Shown: positions 26,580 through 34,110 of the stretch, in pieces
Position numbering within the stretch: position 1 is the first letter of the stretch
Layout: every line of letters begins with the position of its first letter
NCBI GenBank assembly: GCA_964584165.1
Contig: CAZOYW010000003.1
Span: 1 to 64,000 of the forward strand
DNA length: 64,000 nucleotides
DNA from: CAZKCI01 sp964584165
GTDB lineage: Bacteria; Auribacterota; Erginobacteria; Erginobacterales; CAZKCI01
Reading direction: 5' to 3'
Made by a program: the position numbers and the translations under genes
The notes under the pieces: model-generated
The model's input: the letters and a program-made list of their open reading frames with translations, nothing else
Databases searched by the model: none
What the model was told of the DNA's origin: nothing

Positions 26580-27480
26580 AGTAGAGATCCCGGGCGAAGC
26601 GGCGGTGGAACCACCACCACTGGACGGGGTCGGCGAGGATGCGGCTCTCCAGGCGGCGGGCGAAGGCCTCCGAGAGCGCCAAGGGCCCGGCTCCTTCGGG
26701 GGAGAGTTCCGGCTCGACGGCGATGGCGTGGCGGTGGGCGCTTCCGGAGGCGATGAAGGCGGGGAGGACGGCGGCGCCGGTCCGCCGGGCGAGGACTTCC
26801 AGGCCGGGATAGACCGCGACCGGCCGCCCGAAGAACTCCACCTCGACCCGGGAGCGGCGGGGATGCTGGTCGAGGAGAAGAACGACGATCTCGTTCGCCC
26901 GGAGGGCGGCGAGGGTTTGGCGCGCGCACTCCCGCCGGGGCTTGGCGGGGATCGGATCGATCCCGAGGTCGGCCTGGAGGCCGCGGAGGAAGTCGTAGAG
27001 GAGACGGTTGCGCGGCGCGCGGGTGATGGGATGGACACGGTAGCCACGCCGGGCCAGCTCGCTGATCAGGACGAAGAAGTTGCCGTAGTGGGCGCTGGCC
27101 AGGATGACCCCTTTCCCTCTCGCCCGGGCCGCCCGGAGCCGCTCCTCCCCCTCGAAGCGGACCTCGATCTCGGGCGGGAAGGCCCGGTGGCGGACGAGGA
27201 GGAAATACTCGGAGAGCGCCTGCCGGCAGGTGAGGAAAAAGCCGGCCATGATCCGCTCCTTCTCGGCGGGGGATTTCCCGGCGCCGAAGACCAGTTCCAG
27301 GTTGATCCGCGCGGCCCGGCGGTAGCGGCCGATGACCGGGTGGGCGGCCAGGGAGAGGGCGAGGGCGACGCGCTCGATCCAGGGGAGGGGGAGGCGGGCG
27401 ATCGCGCCCTGGACGACGAGGAAGAGGTCGCCGACGGCGTGGGCGAGGATGCGGCGAATGGCTTTGTACAGGCGGGGCAT
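26572..27480 (-). CDS. Second LpxL/HtrB-type acyltransferase homologue
   Basis: 302 residues of the same family as the gene at 17861. The motif around the conserved histidine is ASAHYGNFFVL (His131), where family members often have HxGNWE; Phe replaces the acidic residue. LLDQHPRR (about 202-209) and YPGLEVLARRTGAAVLPAF (about 223-241) are conserved. An N-terminal amphipathic or membrane stretch is present. It has no operon partner. It may be a distinct acyltransferase for lipid A or another envelope lipid. Confidence 0.78.
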   Translation of the reverse strand: MPRLYKAIRRILAHAVGDLFLVVQGAIARLPLPWIERVALALSLAAHPVIGRYRRAARINLELVFGAGKSPAEKERIMAGFFLTCRQALSEYFLLVRHRAFPPEIEVRFEGEERLRAARARGKGVILASAHYGNFFVLISELARRGYRVHPITRAPRNRLLYDFLRGLQADLGIDPIPAKPRRECARQTLAALRANEIVVLLLDQHPRRSRVEVEFFGRPVAVYPGLEVLARRTGAAVLPAFIASGSAHRHAIAVEPELSPEGAGPLALSEAFARRLESRILADPVQWWWFHRRFARDLYSR

Positions 27481-27495
27481 GGTCCGGCTCGGGGG

Positions 27496-27501
27496 ATTAT
27501 A
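27496..27501 (-). promoter_or_regulatory. Consensus -10 box, short leader
   Basis: TATAAT on the minus strand ends 15 bases before the ATG of the acyltransferase gene, giving a leader of only about 8 nt with no Shine-Dalgarno. Confidence 0.5.
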
Positions 27502-27509
27502 CCGCGAAT

Positions 27510-27552
27510 CTCAAGCTTGCGCGCCGTAGCGCTACAGCGCGCAGGCGCGAAT
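27510..27552. repeat. GCGCGCCGTAGCGCTACAGC dispersed element
   Basis: An uninterrupted copy of the palindrome-rich element that also occurs at 20376-20414 and, split by an insert, at 33846-33960. It lies in the gap between the acyltransferase and hexokinase genes. Confidence 0.8.
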
Positions 27553-27559
27553 CTTCTCA

Positions 27560-28783
27560 CTAGGCGCCATTCGCTGTTTCCCCGACCAGGGCCGCCAGGG
27601 CGGCGCCGACCAGGTTGACGTGCGCGAAGGAGAGGAGGGCGAAGCGTTCGGGGTCGTCCTCCCGGCCTCCGAGGAGACGGGCGAGCGTCCGCCGGATCCT
27701 TTCCGCATAGCCCGGCGTCCGGTTGACCACGGCTCCCTCGGCGACGATCGCCGTCCTCCCCGCGGGGCCAAGAACGTCGATCAGGCCGGAGAGGCAGGCG
27801 GCCAGGAGCTCGGCCGAGCGGTCGAGGAGAGATTGGGCCAAGGCGCCGTCCTCAGACGCGGGCGCACTCCCGGCCCGCCGGGCCATCTCCGCCACGGTCC
27901 GCCCGGCGCGCTCGTCCCGGCCTCCTTCCGCCCGCCGTCCGCTCCGGAGGATGAAAGCATAGAGCTCCGGGAGGAAGATCCCGGAGACGGCCTTCTCCAG
28001 CCGCTGCTCCCCCGCGTCCGCCCGCCCGGCGTCGAGATCGTCGTCCCAGGAAGTCAGGTGGGGGGGATGGAAGTTCCCGCTCTCCAGGTTGACCGCCATC
28101 CGCCCTTCCCGTCCGCGGGCCTTGGCGCCGAGTTTCGCGGCGGGAAAGAAGGAGGCGAGGTTCGTCCCCGTCCCGGCGACGAGTCCGATGGCGTCGCTAT
28201 AAATTTTACCGCCCCCGGCGAGATAAAAACCCCCGAGGAGAGCGGCCACCGTGTCGTTGAGGACAACTACCGGTCCCGGCTGGGCGTTCCGTCCGGAGAG
28301 GGCGTCGCGGAGGAGCCTTCCTACCGCCTGCCCGGCCACGCCCGGGACGGAGAGGCCCTTGGTCCAGCGGACCAGGACGGCATCCAGGTCCTTCCCGACC
28401 ACGGCCGGGTAGGAGAAGCAGTAGCCCAGGGGCAGGCCGGACGGGCGTCCGAGTTCGCGGATGAGCTCGGCCTGGAAGCCGAAGAAACCCCGCGCCGAAT
28501 CCCAGCGCGGGAGGAGCGCCTTTTCGACCGGTCCGGCCGTGAAGCGGAAGGCTCCCCCGGGGACGAGATCGAGCGCGGCCGCCCGCAAGTTCGTCCCGCC
28601 GAGGTCGAGGGCGGCCGCCTCGCCCGCAATGCCTTCGTCGGGGAGCGGGAGGAAGGTGGGAAGGGCGCGGATTTCCTTCCCGACGGCCGGGAGGCCCTCG
28701 CGGATCCGCTCGGCGAAGGCCGTGCGGATCTCCTGAAGCTCCCCGAGGGAGAGGCGGAATGCGTTGAGTTCGAGAGTCGGCAC
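27560..28783 (-). CDS. Hexokinase (eukaryote-type family), glucose phosphorylation
   Basis: A 407-residue sugar kinase. It has the phosphate-1 loop AALDLGGTNLRAA (about 55-67), the sugar-site VVVLNDTVAALLGG (about 171-184), and GLVAGTGTNLASF (about 197-209). These match the PF00349/PF03727 hexokinase family rather than bacterial ROK or Glk proteins. It catalyses ATP-dependent hexose phosphorylation. The start is GTG at 28783, with TACTAT seven bases upstream and no ribosome site. Its neighbours (nucleoside kinases, rpe, rpiB, tal) suggest a sugar-phosphate region. Confidence 0.87.
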   Translation of the reverse strand: MPTLELNAFRLSLGELQEIRTAFAERIREGLPAVGKEIRALPTFLPLPDEGIAGEAAALDLGGTNLRAAALDLVPGGAFRFTAGPVEKALLPRWDSARGFFGFQAELIRELGRPSGLPLGYCFSYPAVVGKDLDAVLVRWTKGLSVPGVAGQAVGRLLRDALSGRNAQPGPVVVLNDTVAALLGGFYLAGGGKIYSDAIGLVAGTGTNLASFFPAAKLGAKARGREGRMAVNLESGNFHPPHLTSWDDDLDAGRADAGEQRLEKAVSGIFLPELYAFILRSGRRAEGGRDERAGRTVAEMARRAGSAPASEDGALAQSLLDRSAELLAACLSGLIDVLGPAGRTAIVAEGAVVNRTPGYAERIRRTLARLLGGREDDPERFALLSFAHVNLVGAALAALVGETANGA

Positions 28784-28790
28784 GCAAACA

Positions 28791-28796
28791 ATAGTA
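28791..28796 (-). promoter_or_regulatory. -10 box of hexokinase gene (leaderless GTG start)
   Basis: TACTAT on the minus strand ends seven bases before the GTG. The box overlaps the edge of a GTGATCA repeat array. Confidence 0.45.
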
Positions 28797-28915
28797 ATCA
28801 GTGATCAGTGATCAGTAATCAGTAATCAGGGGAAATCCGCCCGCCGCCCGTGGCGCGACCCCATAGCCGCGGGCCTGCAGGCCCGCGGGCCCGGGCTGGC
28901 CCGTGATCAGGGAGC
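28797..28915. repeat. GTGATCA heptad array and palindromes
   Basis: AATCAGTGATCAGTGATCAG followed by AGTAATCAGTAATCAGG forms an array of period seven, rich in GATC sites. A CGCGGGCCTGCAGGCCCGCG palindrome follows near 28868-28887. No gene is evident up to 29003. Confidence 0.7.
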
Positions 28916-29003
28916 AGGGCGAGCGACGGTGCGCAAACTCAAGCTCTGCGCCGAAATGCACGGCCTATCCATAAACCGTTGCCCACGGCGATCCTAGACC
29001 GGT

Positions 29004-30656
29004 CTAGGGCAGGAACTCCCGCAGGAGCGAATCCTCCGGGACGTCCTCGACCGGGAGGGGGAGGAAGAAGGAGAGGAAGGCGAGGAGTCGCTCGGCCTCC
29101 AAATATTCCGGCTGGTCCGTCCCGATCCGGCGGAGGGCGGCCTCGGCGTCCGCTTTCAGAGCGGCGTGCTCGTAGATCAGGGCGGAGTTGAAGATCACGG
29201 AGGCCTTGTCCTGGAAGGGGTAGACCTCCCGGTTCTCGGCCTGGCGGATGAGGGGCCAGCGCCGGAGGGAGGCGAGGGCGTCCTCCTTCCCGTCCCGCCT
29301 CCCGCGGGCCAGGGCCCGGATCAGGCGGGTGTCGGCGGTGGAGAGGTGGGTGTGGTCGTCGAGGGAGATCTGGGTGAGGGCGCTGACGTAGACCTTGAAC
29401 TTGGAGCGCAGAGAGAGGAGGGGGGCGACGGCGTCGTTGAGAGCGTGGGTCCCCTCGACCAGGACGATGTCCTTTTCGCCCAGGGCCGCGCTCTCGCCGC
29501 CGTTGCCTTCTGCCCGGTCGAAGCGGGGCGGGTGGATCCTCTCCCCCCGCGCCAGGGCGTCGATCTGATCGTTTAAGAGAGGCAGGTCGAGGGCCGAGAA
29601 GCCCTCTATCTCGGCGGTCTCCCCCGGGGAGGCGGCGCGGTCGGCCCGCCGGTAGCCGTCCAGGGCGAGGGGGAGGACGCCGATACCCGACTTGGCGATC
29701 TCGGCGCCGAGTCGCCGGGCCAGGGCGCTCTTGGCGGAGGCGAAGGGCCCGCCCAGGAAAATGAAGCGGGTCTCCGGAAAACGGCGGAGGACGGTCGCGG
29801 CGAGCTCGACGATCCCGGAGCGGTGCGCCTCCTCGCAGGCCGCGATCACCTCGCGCCCCCTCCCTTCCCGGATCGCCCGGTCGAGATCGCCCGCGTTCTC
29901 CAGGCCGATCACCCGGGAGTGTTCCTGGCATTCCCGGTAGATCCGGAAGAGCTTGATCGCCTTCTGGGGAATGGGGGCCGCCCAGTCCTTGGCCCAGGTG
30001 GGGAAGCGGCGGACGTCGGACTGGGGGGGAAAGCGGAGGATGAAGCCATCGCGGTAGGGGGTGAGGTTGAAGATCCGGATGAAGCCGGTGGAGGGGGCGA
30101 AAGGCCCGAGGTAGATCTCGTAGGCCTCGCCGCAGGCCGTGAGGTAAACCTCCTCGCCGGGGAAGTTCTCGATCAGACGCCGCTTGTCCGCGAACTCCTC
30201 CCCGGAAAAGAGGTCGAGGGCCTCCTCCTTCGAATAGAGGGACCGTCCGAGGGGGATGTCGGCCTTGACGATCCGGGCCATCTCCTTCTCGATCTTGGCG
30301 ATGTCGGACGAGGCGAGGGGGCGGTCGAGGCCGAGGTCGCAGTAGAAGCCGTTGGCCATGGTGTGGCCGACGATCAGCCTTCGAGCGGGAAAGGCCTGGG
30401 CGGCGGCGGCGGAGAGGATCAGGACGGCGGTGCGGCGGTAGACCGTCATCCCCGCGAAGTCGCCGTAGTTGACCGCGACAAGCGAGCAGTCCTGGTGCAG
30501 GGGGAGCTCGGGGTCGAGGAGGCGGTTGCGGTCGACCGCGCCCAGGGGGGGGAAGGTGGTGGAACCGGCCAGATGGGCGAGGACGGCGCCCACGGTGGTC
30601 CCGGCGGGGAAAAGGAGGGTTTTTCCGCCGATCCGGACTTGGATCTTGTCTCCCAT
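29004..30656 (-). CDS. TGS-domain uridine-kinase-like protein, divergent P-loop paralogue
   Basis: 550 residues with the same architecture as the next gene: an N-terminal TGS-like domain (about 1-65), a threonyl-tRNA-synthetase-like second domain (about 70-230) and a uridine-kinase-like P-loop domain (about 290-470). The Walker A equivalent reads GGPFASAKSA with Lys309: the glycine before the lysine has become alanine, and the DNYF motif of the paralogue is DGYR. It may have altered or lost kinase activity. It ends PEDSLLREFLP, paralleling its paralogue. The ATG has no clear ribosome site. Confidence 0.75.
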   Translation of the reverse strand: MGDKIQVRIGGKTLLFPAGTTVGAVLAHLAGSTTFPPLGAVDRNRLLDPELPLHQDCSLVAVNYGDFAGMTVYRRTAVLILSAAAAQAFPARRLIVGHTMANGFYCDLGLDRPLASSDIAKIEKEMARIVKADIPLGRSLYSKEEALDLFSGEEFADKRRLIENFPGEEVYLTACGEAYEIYLGPFAPSTGFIRIFNLTPYRDGFILRFPPQSDVRRFPTWAKDWAAPIPQKAIKLFRIYRECQEHSRVIGLENAGDLDRAIREGRGREVIAACEEAHRSGIVELAATVLRRFPETRFIFLGGPFASAKSALARRLGAEIAKSGIGVLPLALDGYRRADRAASPGETAEIEGFSALDLPLLNDQIDALARGERIHPPRFDRAEGNGGESAALGEKDIVLVEGTHALNDAVAPLLSLRSKFKVYVSALTQISLDDHTHLSTADTRLIRALARGRRDGKEDALASLRRWPLIRQAENREVYPFQDKASVIFNSALIYEHAALKADAEAALRRIGTDQPEYLEAERLLAFLSFFLPLPVEDVPEDSLLREFLP

Positions 30657-30730
30657 GGGGTTGCGATTGTCCGAGGTCGATCGCCGGCGGGAAACCCTTG
30701 TCCGGCTCGAGCGTTTTCGGCCGCGAATGT

Positions 30731-30771
30731 CTAAAAATCGGGGGCGGCCGCCGGCCGCACCCGATTTTTAG
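30731..30771 (-). terminator. Stop-codon-spanning hairpin of TGS-nucleoside kinase gene
   Basis: 19-nt arms (30731-30749 / 30753-30771) with one mismatch and a three-base loop. The TAA stop (30768-30770) is in the arm, and A5/T5 runs form the base of the stem. Confidence 0.8.
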
Positions 30772-32423
30772 TATTCGAAAAAGGACCCTCCCACGAACTC
30801 CCGCAGGAGGGAGGTGGTGGGCACGTCCCGCTCCGAGATGGGGGCGAAGAAGGAGAGGAAATGCAGGAGGCGGTCGGCCTCCATGTATTCCGGCTTGTCC
30901 GGGGTGACCTCCAGGAGGGCGAGCTCGGCGTAGTTCTTCAGGACCGCCTGCTCGTAGATCAGGGCCGAGTTGAACATGATGTCGGCCTCCTCCTGGAAGG
31001 GGAAGATGTTGCGGTTCTCGCCCCGGCGGACCGAGGGCCAGCGGCTGATGGTGTCGGCGGCGGACCAGCCCCGGTGGGTGCGGTCGCGGACGATCCTTCG
31101 GATCAGGCGGGAGTCCGAGGTCAGGATGCGGTTATGGTCGTCCACGCAGAGCTGGGTGAGCGCGCTCACGTAGGTCTTGAATTTCTTCGAGGCCGGGATG
31201 GCGGCGGAGGCCCGATCGTTCAAGGCGTGGATCCCCTCCACGATCAGGATCCGCCCGGGGGTGAGCTGGATCGGGATGAAGCTTTCCTTCCGGGCGCCCT
31301 TCTTGAAGTCGAAGATGGGCGTCTTCACCGGCTTGCCCTGGAGGAGCTGTTCCAGGTGGTCGTTGAGGAGTCGAAGATCGAGGGCCTCCAGGGCCTCGAA
31401 GTCGAACTCGCCGTTCTCGTCCCGCGGGGTGCGCTCCCGATCCTGGAAATAGTTGTCCATGGAAAGGGAGACGGGGTCGAAGCCGTTGACCTTGAGCTCG
31501 ATCTGGAGGCGCTTGGCGAAGGTGGTCTTCCCGGAGGACGAGGGCCCGGCGATCAGGGCCAGCTTGACGTCATCCCCGCGCGAGGTGATGGCGTCGGCGA
31601 TCTGGGCGATCTTCTTCTCGTGCAGGGCCTCGGCCACGATGATCAGCTCCCGGATCTTCCCGGAGACGCAGAGCTCGTTGAGCTGGCCCACGTTCTCGAC
31701 CGAGAGGATCTTGTTCCAGTCCCGGGTCTCCCGGTAGACATTGAAGAGCTTGTTCTCCTTGCGCATGGGGGCGAGCTTCCAGCCCTTGATCCAGGCCGGG
31801 AAGCGCAAAACCAGCCCCTCCTGGTAGGGCTCGAGGGCAAAGACCCGGATCTGGCCGGTGGAGGGGGCGAGCGCGCCGGGGTAGAGCTCGTAGAAGTCGC
31901 CGCAGGAGACCACCGGGATCTCGGGGGAGTGGAGGTAGTCGAGAAGCTTGGTCTTGTCGAGGAGGTTCTGCCGCTCGAAATAGGCCTTGGCCTCCACGTA
32001 GGGGAGGTAGGTCTTAACGAAGGGGCGGTCCTCGGCGACGATCGCCCGCATCCGGCGATCGATCTCGGAAACGTTCTCGGGGGTGAGGGGGGAGTCGAGG
32101 TAGAGATCGAAGTAGTATCCGTCGGCGATCGACTGACCGATGACCAGGCGTTTGCCCGGGAAGAGGTCGTGGACGGCCTGGATCAGGATCAGTGTGGCGG
32201 AGCGGCGGTAGATCGCGACCCCCATGTAGTCCTGGTAGGTGACGGGCTTGATCGTGCAGTCGTGGCTGACCACGTAGTCGGGGTCGACCAGGCGGTTGTA
32301 GAGGACCGCGCCCAGGAAGGGAAGGGCGTCGGGGGGCGCGGTCTTCCGGAGGATCTGTCCGATGGTGGTCCCGGGCGCAAAGGCGTGGGTGGTCTCGTTC
32401 ACCGTGATCTGGATCTTCTTCAT
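30768..32423 (-). CDS. TGS-domain uridine/nucleoside kinase
   Basis: 551 residues. Order: TGS-like domain (about 1-65), tRNA-synthetase second-additional-like domain (about 70-225) and a uridine kinase domain with an intact Walker A, AGPSSSGKTTFAKRL (Lys299), DNYFQDRERTPRDENGEFDFE (substrate and lid region, about 325-345) and VEGIHALND. It likely phosphorylates uridine/cytidine or another small substrate. The start at 32423 has GAGGAAAGAG upstream; the longer open frame would overlap rpe. Tandem, diverged duplicate of the downstream gene. Confidence 0.85.
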   Translation of the reverse strand: MKKIQITVNETTHAFAPGTTIGQILRKTAPPDALPFLGAVLYNRLVDPDYVVSHDCTIKPVTYQDYMGVAIYRRSATLILIQAVHDLFPGKRLVIGQSIADGYYFDLYLDSPLTPENVSEIDRRMRAIVAEDRPFVKTYLPYVEAKAYFERQNLLDKTKLLDYLHSPEIPVVSCGDFYELYPGALAPSTGQIRVFALEPYQEGLVLRFPAWIKGWKLAPMRKENKLFNVYRETRDWNKILSVENVGQLNELCVSGKIRELIIVAEALHEKKIAQIADAITSRGDDVKLALIAGPSSSGKTTFAKRLQIELKVNGFDPVSLSMDNYFQDRERTPRDENGEFDFEALEALDLRLLNDHLEQLLQGKPVKTPIFDFKKGARKESFIPIQLTPGRILIVEGIHALNDRASAAIPASKKFKTYVSALTQLCVDDHNRILTSDSRLIRRIVRDRTHRGWSAADTISRWPSVRRGENRNIFPFQEEADIMFNSALIYEQAVLKNYAELALLEVTPDKPEYMEADRLLHFLSFFAPISERDVPTTSLLREFVGGSFFEY

Positions 32424-32556
32424 TCTCTTTCCTCGCGTGGTATTGCGTGGTCGCAAAGTGGAAATATAACATCGAAAGGCCCTTTGGCAAGCTGGCATTC
32501 GACCCTGGAACCGCTCGGGAAGAGAGATTTTCGGGGCAAGGACGGTCCCGCTGGGA

Positions 32557-32562
32557 TATACT
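32557..32562 (+). promoter_or_regulatory. -10 box (TATACT) of rpe
   Basis: GGATATACT ends 12 bases before the ATG, giving a leader of about 5-6 nt; no Shine-Dalgarno is present. Confidence 0.5.
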
Positions 32563-32574
32563 GATCGCGATACC

Positions 32575-33255
32575 ATGACCGCGAAGATTGAAATCGCCCC
32601 CTCGCTCCTCTCCGCCGATTTCGCCCGCCTCGCCGACGAGATCGGCCGGGCCGAAGCGGCGGGCTGCCGAGTCTTCCACCTGGACGTGATGGACGGGCAT
32701 TTCGTCCCCAACCTCACCATCGGCCCGGTGGTGGCCGCGGCGGTCCGCCGGGTCACCGCGAGCTACCTCTCCGCCCACCTGATGGTCGAGAAGCCGGAGA
32801 TGTTCCTCGCCGCCTTCGCCGAAACCGGCGTGGAGGAGATCGTCATCCACGAGGAGATCGCGACCGACTGGGTGGCGGCGCTCCGGGAGATCCGCCGCCT
32901 CGGCCGGAAGGCGGGGGTCTCCATCCGCCCGAAGACCCCGGTCGAGCGCCTCCGGCATGGAATCGAGGCCGTCGACACCATCCTGATCATGTCGGTCGAG
33001 CCCGGTTTCGGGGGGCAGGAGTATATCAGGGGGAGCGAGAGGAAGGTGGCGGAGGCCGTATCTCTCGCCCGGGCCGCGGGGAGACAGATCGCGATCGAGA
33101 TCGACGGCGGGATCAACCCGCGCACCGCGCCCCTGGCCGTCCGGGCCGGGGCGACCCGCCTCGTCGCCGGCTCGGCCGTCTTCCGGGGCGACGTGGCCGA
33201 GAACGTGCGCAAGCTGCGGGAGTCCATCGAAGGGATCGGGACAAGGGATCAGTGA
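32575..33255 (+). CDS. rpe: Ribulose-phosphate 3-epimerase
   Basis: 226 residues, standard TIM-barrel length. Motifs: IAPSLLSADFARL (about 6-18), HLDVMDGHFVPNLTIGP (about 34-50), the MSVEPGFGGQ loop (about 139-148) and IEIDGGIN (about 175-182), which hold the metal-binding histidines and aspartates. It interconverts ribulose 5-phosphate and xylulose 5-phosphate. rpiB and transaldolase lie next to it, forming a non-oxidative pentose-phosphate set. The last codons and stop (GAT CAG TGA) come from a GATCA heptad repeat. Confidence 0.96.
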   Translation: MTAKIEIAPSLLSADFARLADEIGRAEAAGCRVFHLDVMDGHFVPNLTIGPVVAAAVRRVTASYLSAHLMVEKPEMFLAAFAETGVEEIVIHEEIATDWVAALREIRRLGRKAGVSIRPKTPVERLRHGIEAVDTILIMSVEPGFGGQEYIRGSERKVAEAVSLARAAGRQIAIEIDGGINPRTAPLAVRAGATRLVAGSAVFRGDVAENVRKLRESIEGIGTRDQ

Positions 33256-33333
33256 TCAGTTATCAGTGATCAGTGATCAGCAAGCAAAATATCCGAACTG
33301 GTGTCTTTTGCTGATCACTGATTACTGATCACT
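33247..33333. repeat. GTGATCA heptad array with inverted half
   Basis: ATCAGTGATCAGTTATCAGT and continuing copies (33249-33282) face TTGCTGATCACTGATTACTG (33308-33333), so the array can fold into a long hairpin. It overlaps the rpe stop codon and lies before rpiB. Confidence 0.85.
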
Positions 33334-33367
33334 TTCATCTCGGTTACTGTCTAATGCGGGAGGAGAG

Positions 33368-33832
33368 ATGAGGAAACCGATAATTGTCCTGGGAGCGGAC
33401 CATGCCGCCTTCAACCTCAAGTCATTCGTGGGGGGTCTTCTTCGCCATGAGGGCTACCGGGTGGAGGACATGGGGACATTCGGCCGCGAGTCGGTGGACT
33501 ATCCGGACTACGCCGAAAAGGTGGGCAACGCGGTGGCGCGGGGGAGGGGAAAGGTGGGGATCCTGGCCTGCGGGACGGGGATCGGGGCCTCGATCGCCGC
33601 GAACAAGGTCCCGGGCGTCCGGGCGGCCCTGGTCAACGATCCCCGGACGGCCCGCCTGAGCCGCGAGCACAACGACGCCAACGTTCTCGTCCTGGCCGGA
33701 CGCCCCTACCGAAAGGAACGGGTCCGGAACATCGTCCGGGCGTGGCTCAAGGCCTCCTTCGCGGGCGGGCGGCATATCCGGAGGGTGAGGAAGATCGAGC
33801 GGATGGAGAAGGCGTATTCGCGGGAAGTTTAA
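33368..33832 (+). CDS. rpiB: Ribose-5-phosphate isomerase B
   Basis: 154 residues. Core motifs: VLGADHAAFNLK (about 6-17), SVDYPDYA (about 39-46), the cysteine-containing loop GILACGTGIGASIAANK (about 61-77) with Cys65 as the likely catalytic base, and SREHNDANVLVLAGR (about 97-111). It interconverts ribose 5-phosphate and ribulose 5-phosphate. The start has GGGAGGAG directly upstream. It follows rpe across a repeat hairpin. Confidence 0.94.
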   Translation: MRKPIIVLGADHAAFNLKSFVGGLLRHEGYRVEDMGTFGRESVDYPDYAEKVGNAVARGRGKVGILACGTGIGASIAANKVPGVRAALVNDPRTARLSREHNDANVLVLAGRPYRKERVRNIVRAWLKASFAGGRHIRRVRKIERMEKAYSREV

Positions 33833-33833
33833 C

Positions 33834-34110
33834 CACGAATCTCGCGCTTGCGCGCCGTTCCGGCCGTCGTAGCCAAAGGCTACTTTCCGGCCGCCGCAGC
33901 TTCGCTGCTATGGCGGAGGCGGCTGGCGGAGTCGGCAGCGCTACAGCGCGCAGGCGCGAATCTCCACGAATGAACCAGGCTTCCCCCCGGCTAAAATGGA
34001 ACCACGGATTCCACGCCTGCCGGCCGGCGGAGATTTCGCGTATTGGCTAGGCGCGGCTATCGGTCCGATCCGTCGGATCCGACCGATCCGTCCGATTTGA
34101 TCGCCCGCGC
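33834..34110. repeat. Composite repeat region with nested insertion
   Basis: No gene is supported. The dispersed element seen intact at 20376 and 27514 occurs here in two halves, 33846-33858 and 33937-33960, separated by 78 bp (33859-33936). The insert contains its own small hairpins (GTAGCC/GGCTAC and GCAGC/GCTGC). Further on are CCACGAATGAACC, GATCCGTCGGATCCGACCGATC (34069-34090) and a CGCCTACGGGCG block. Confidence 0.8.

Noticed and set aside
29004..30656. Pseudogene call for the TGS-kinase copy with altered P-loop
   Set aside because: The frame is intact and full length with conserved ends; altered motif suggests changed function rather than decay.
30861..32564. A 567-codon frame opposite the TGS-nucleoside kinase
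   Set aside because: Antisense shadow with no motif; the minus-strand kinase is unmistakable.
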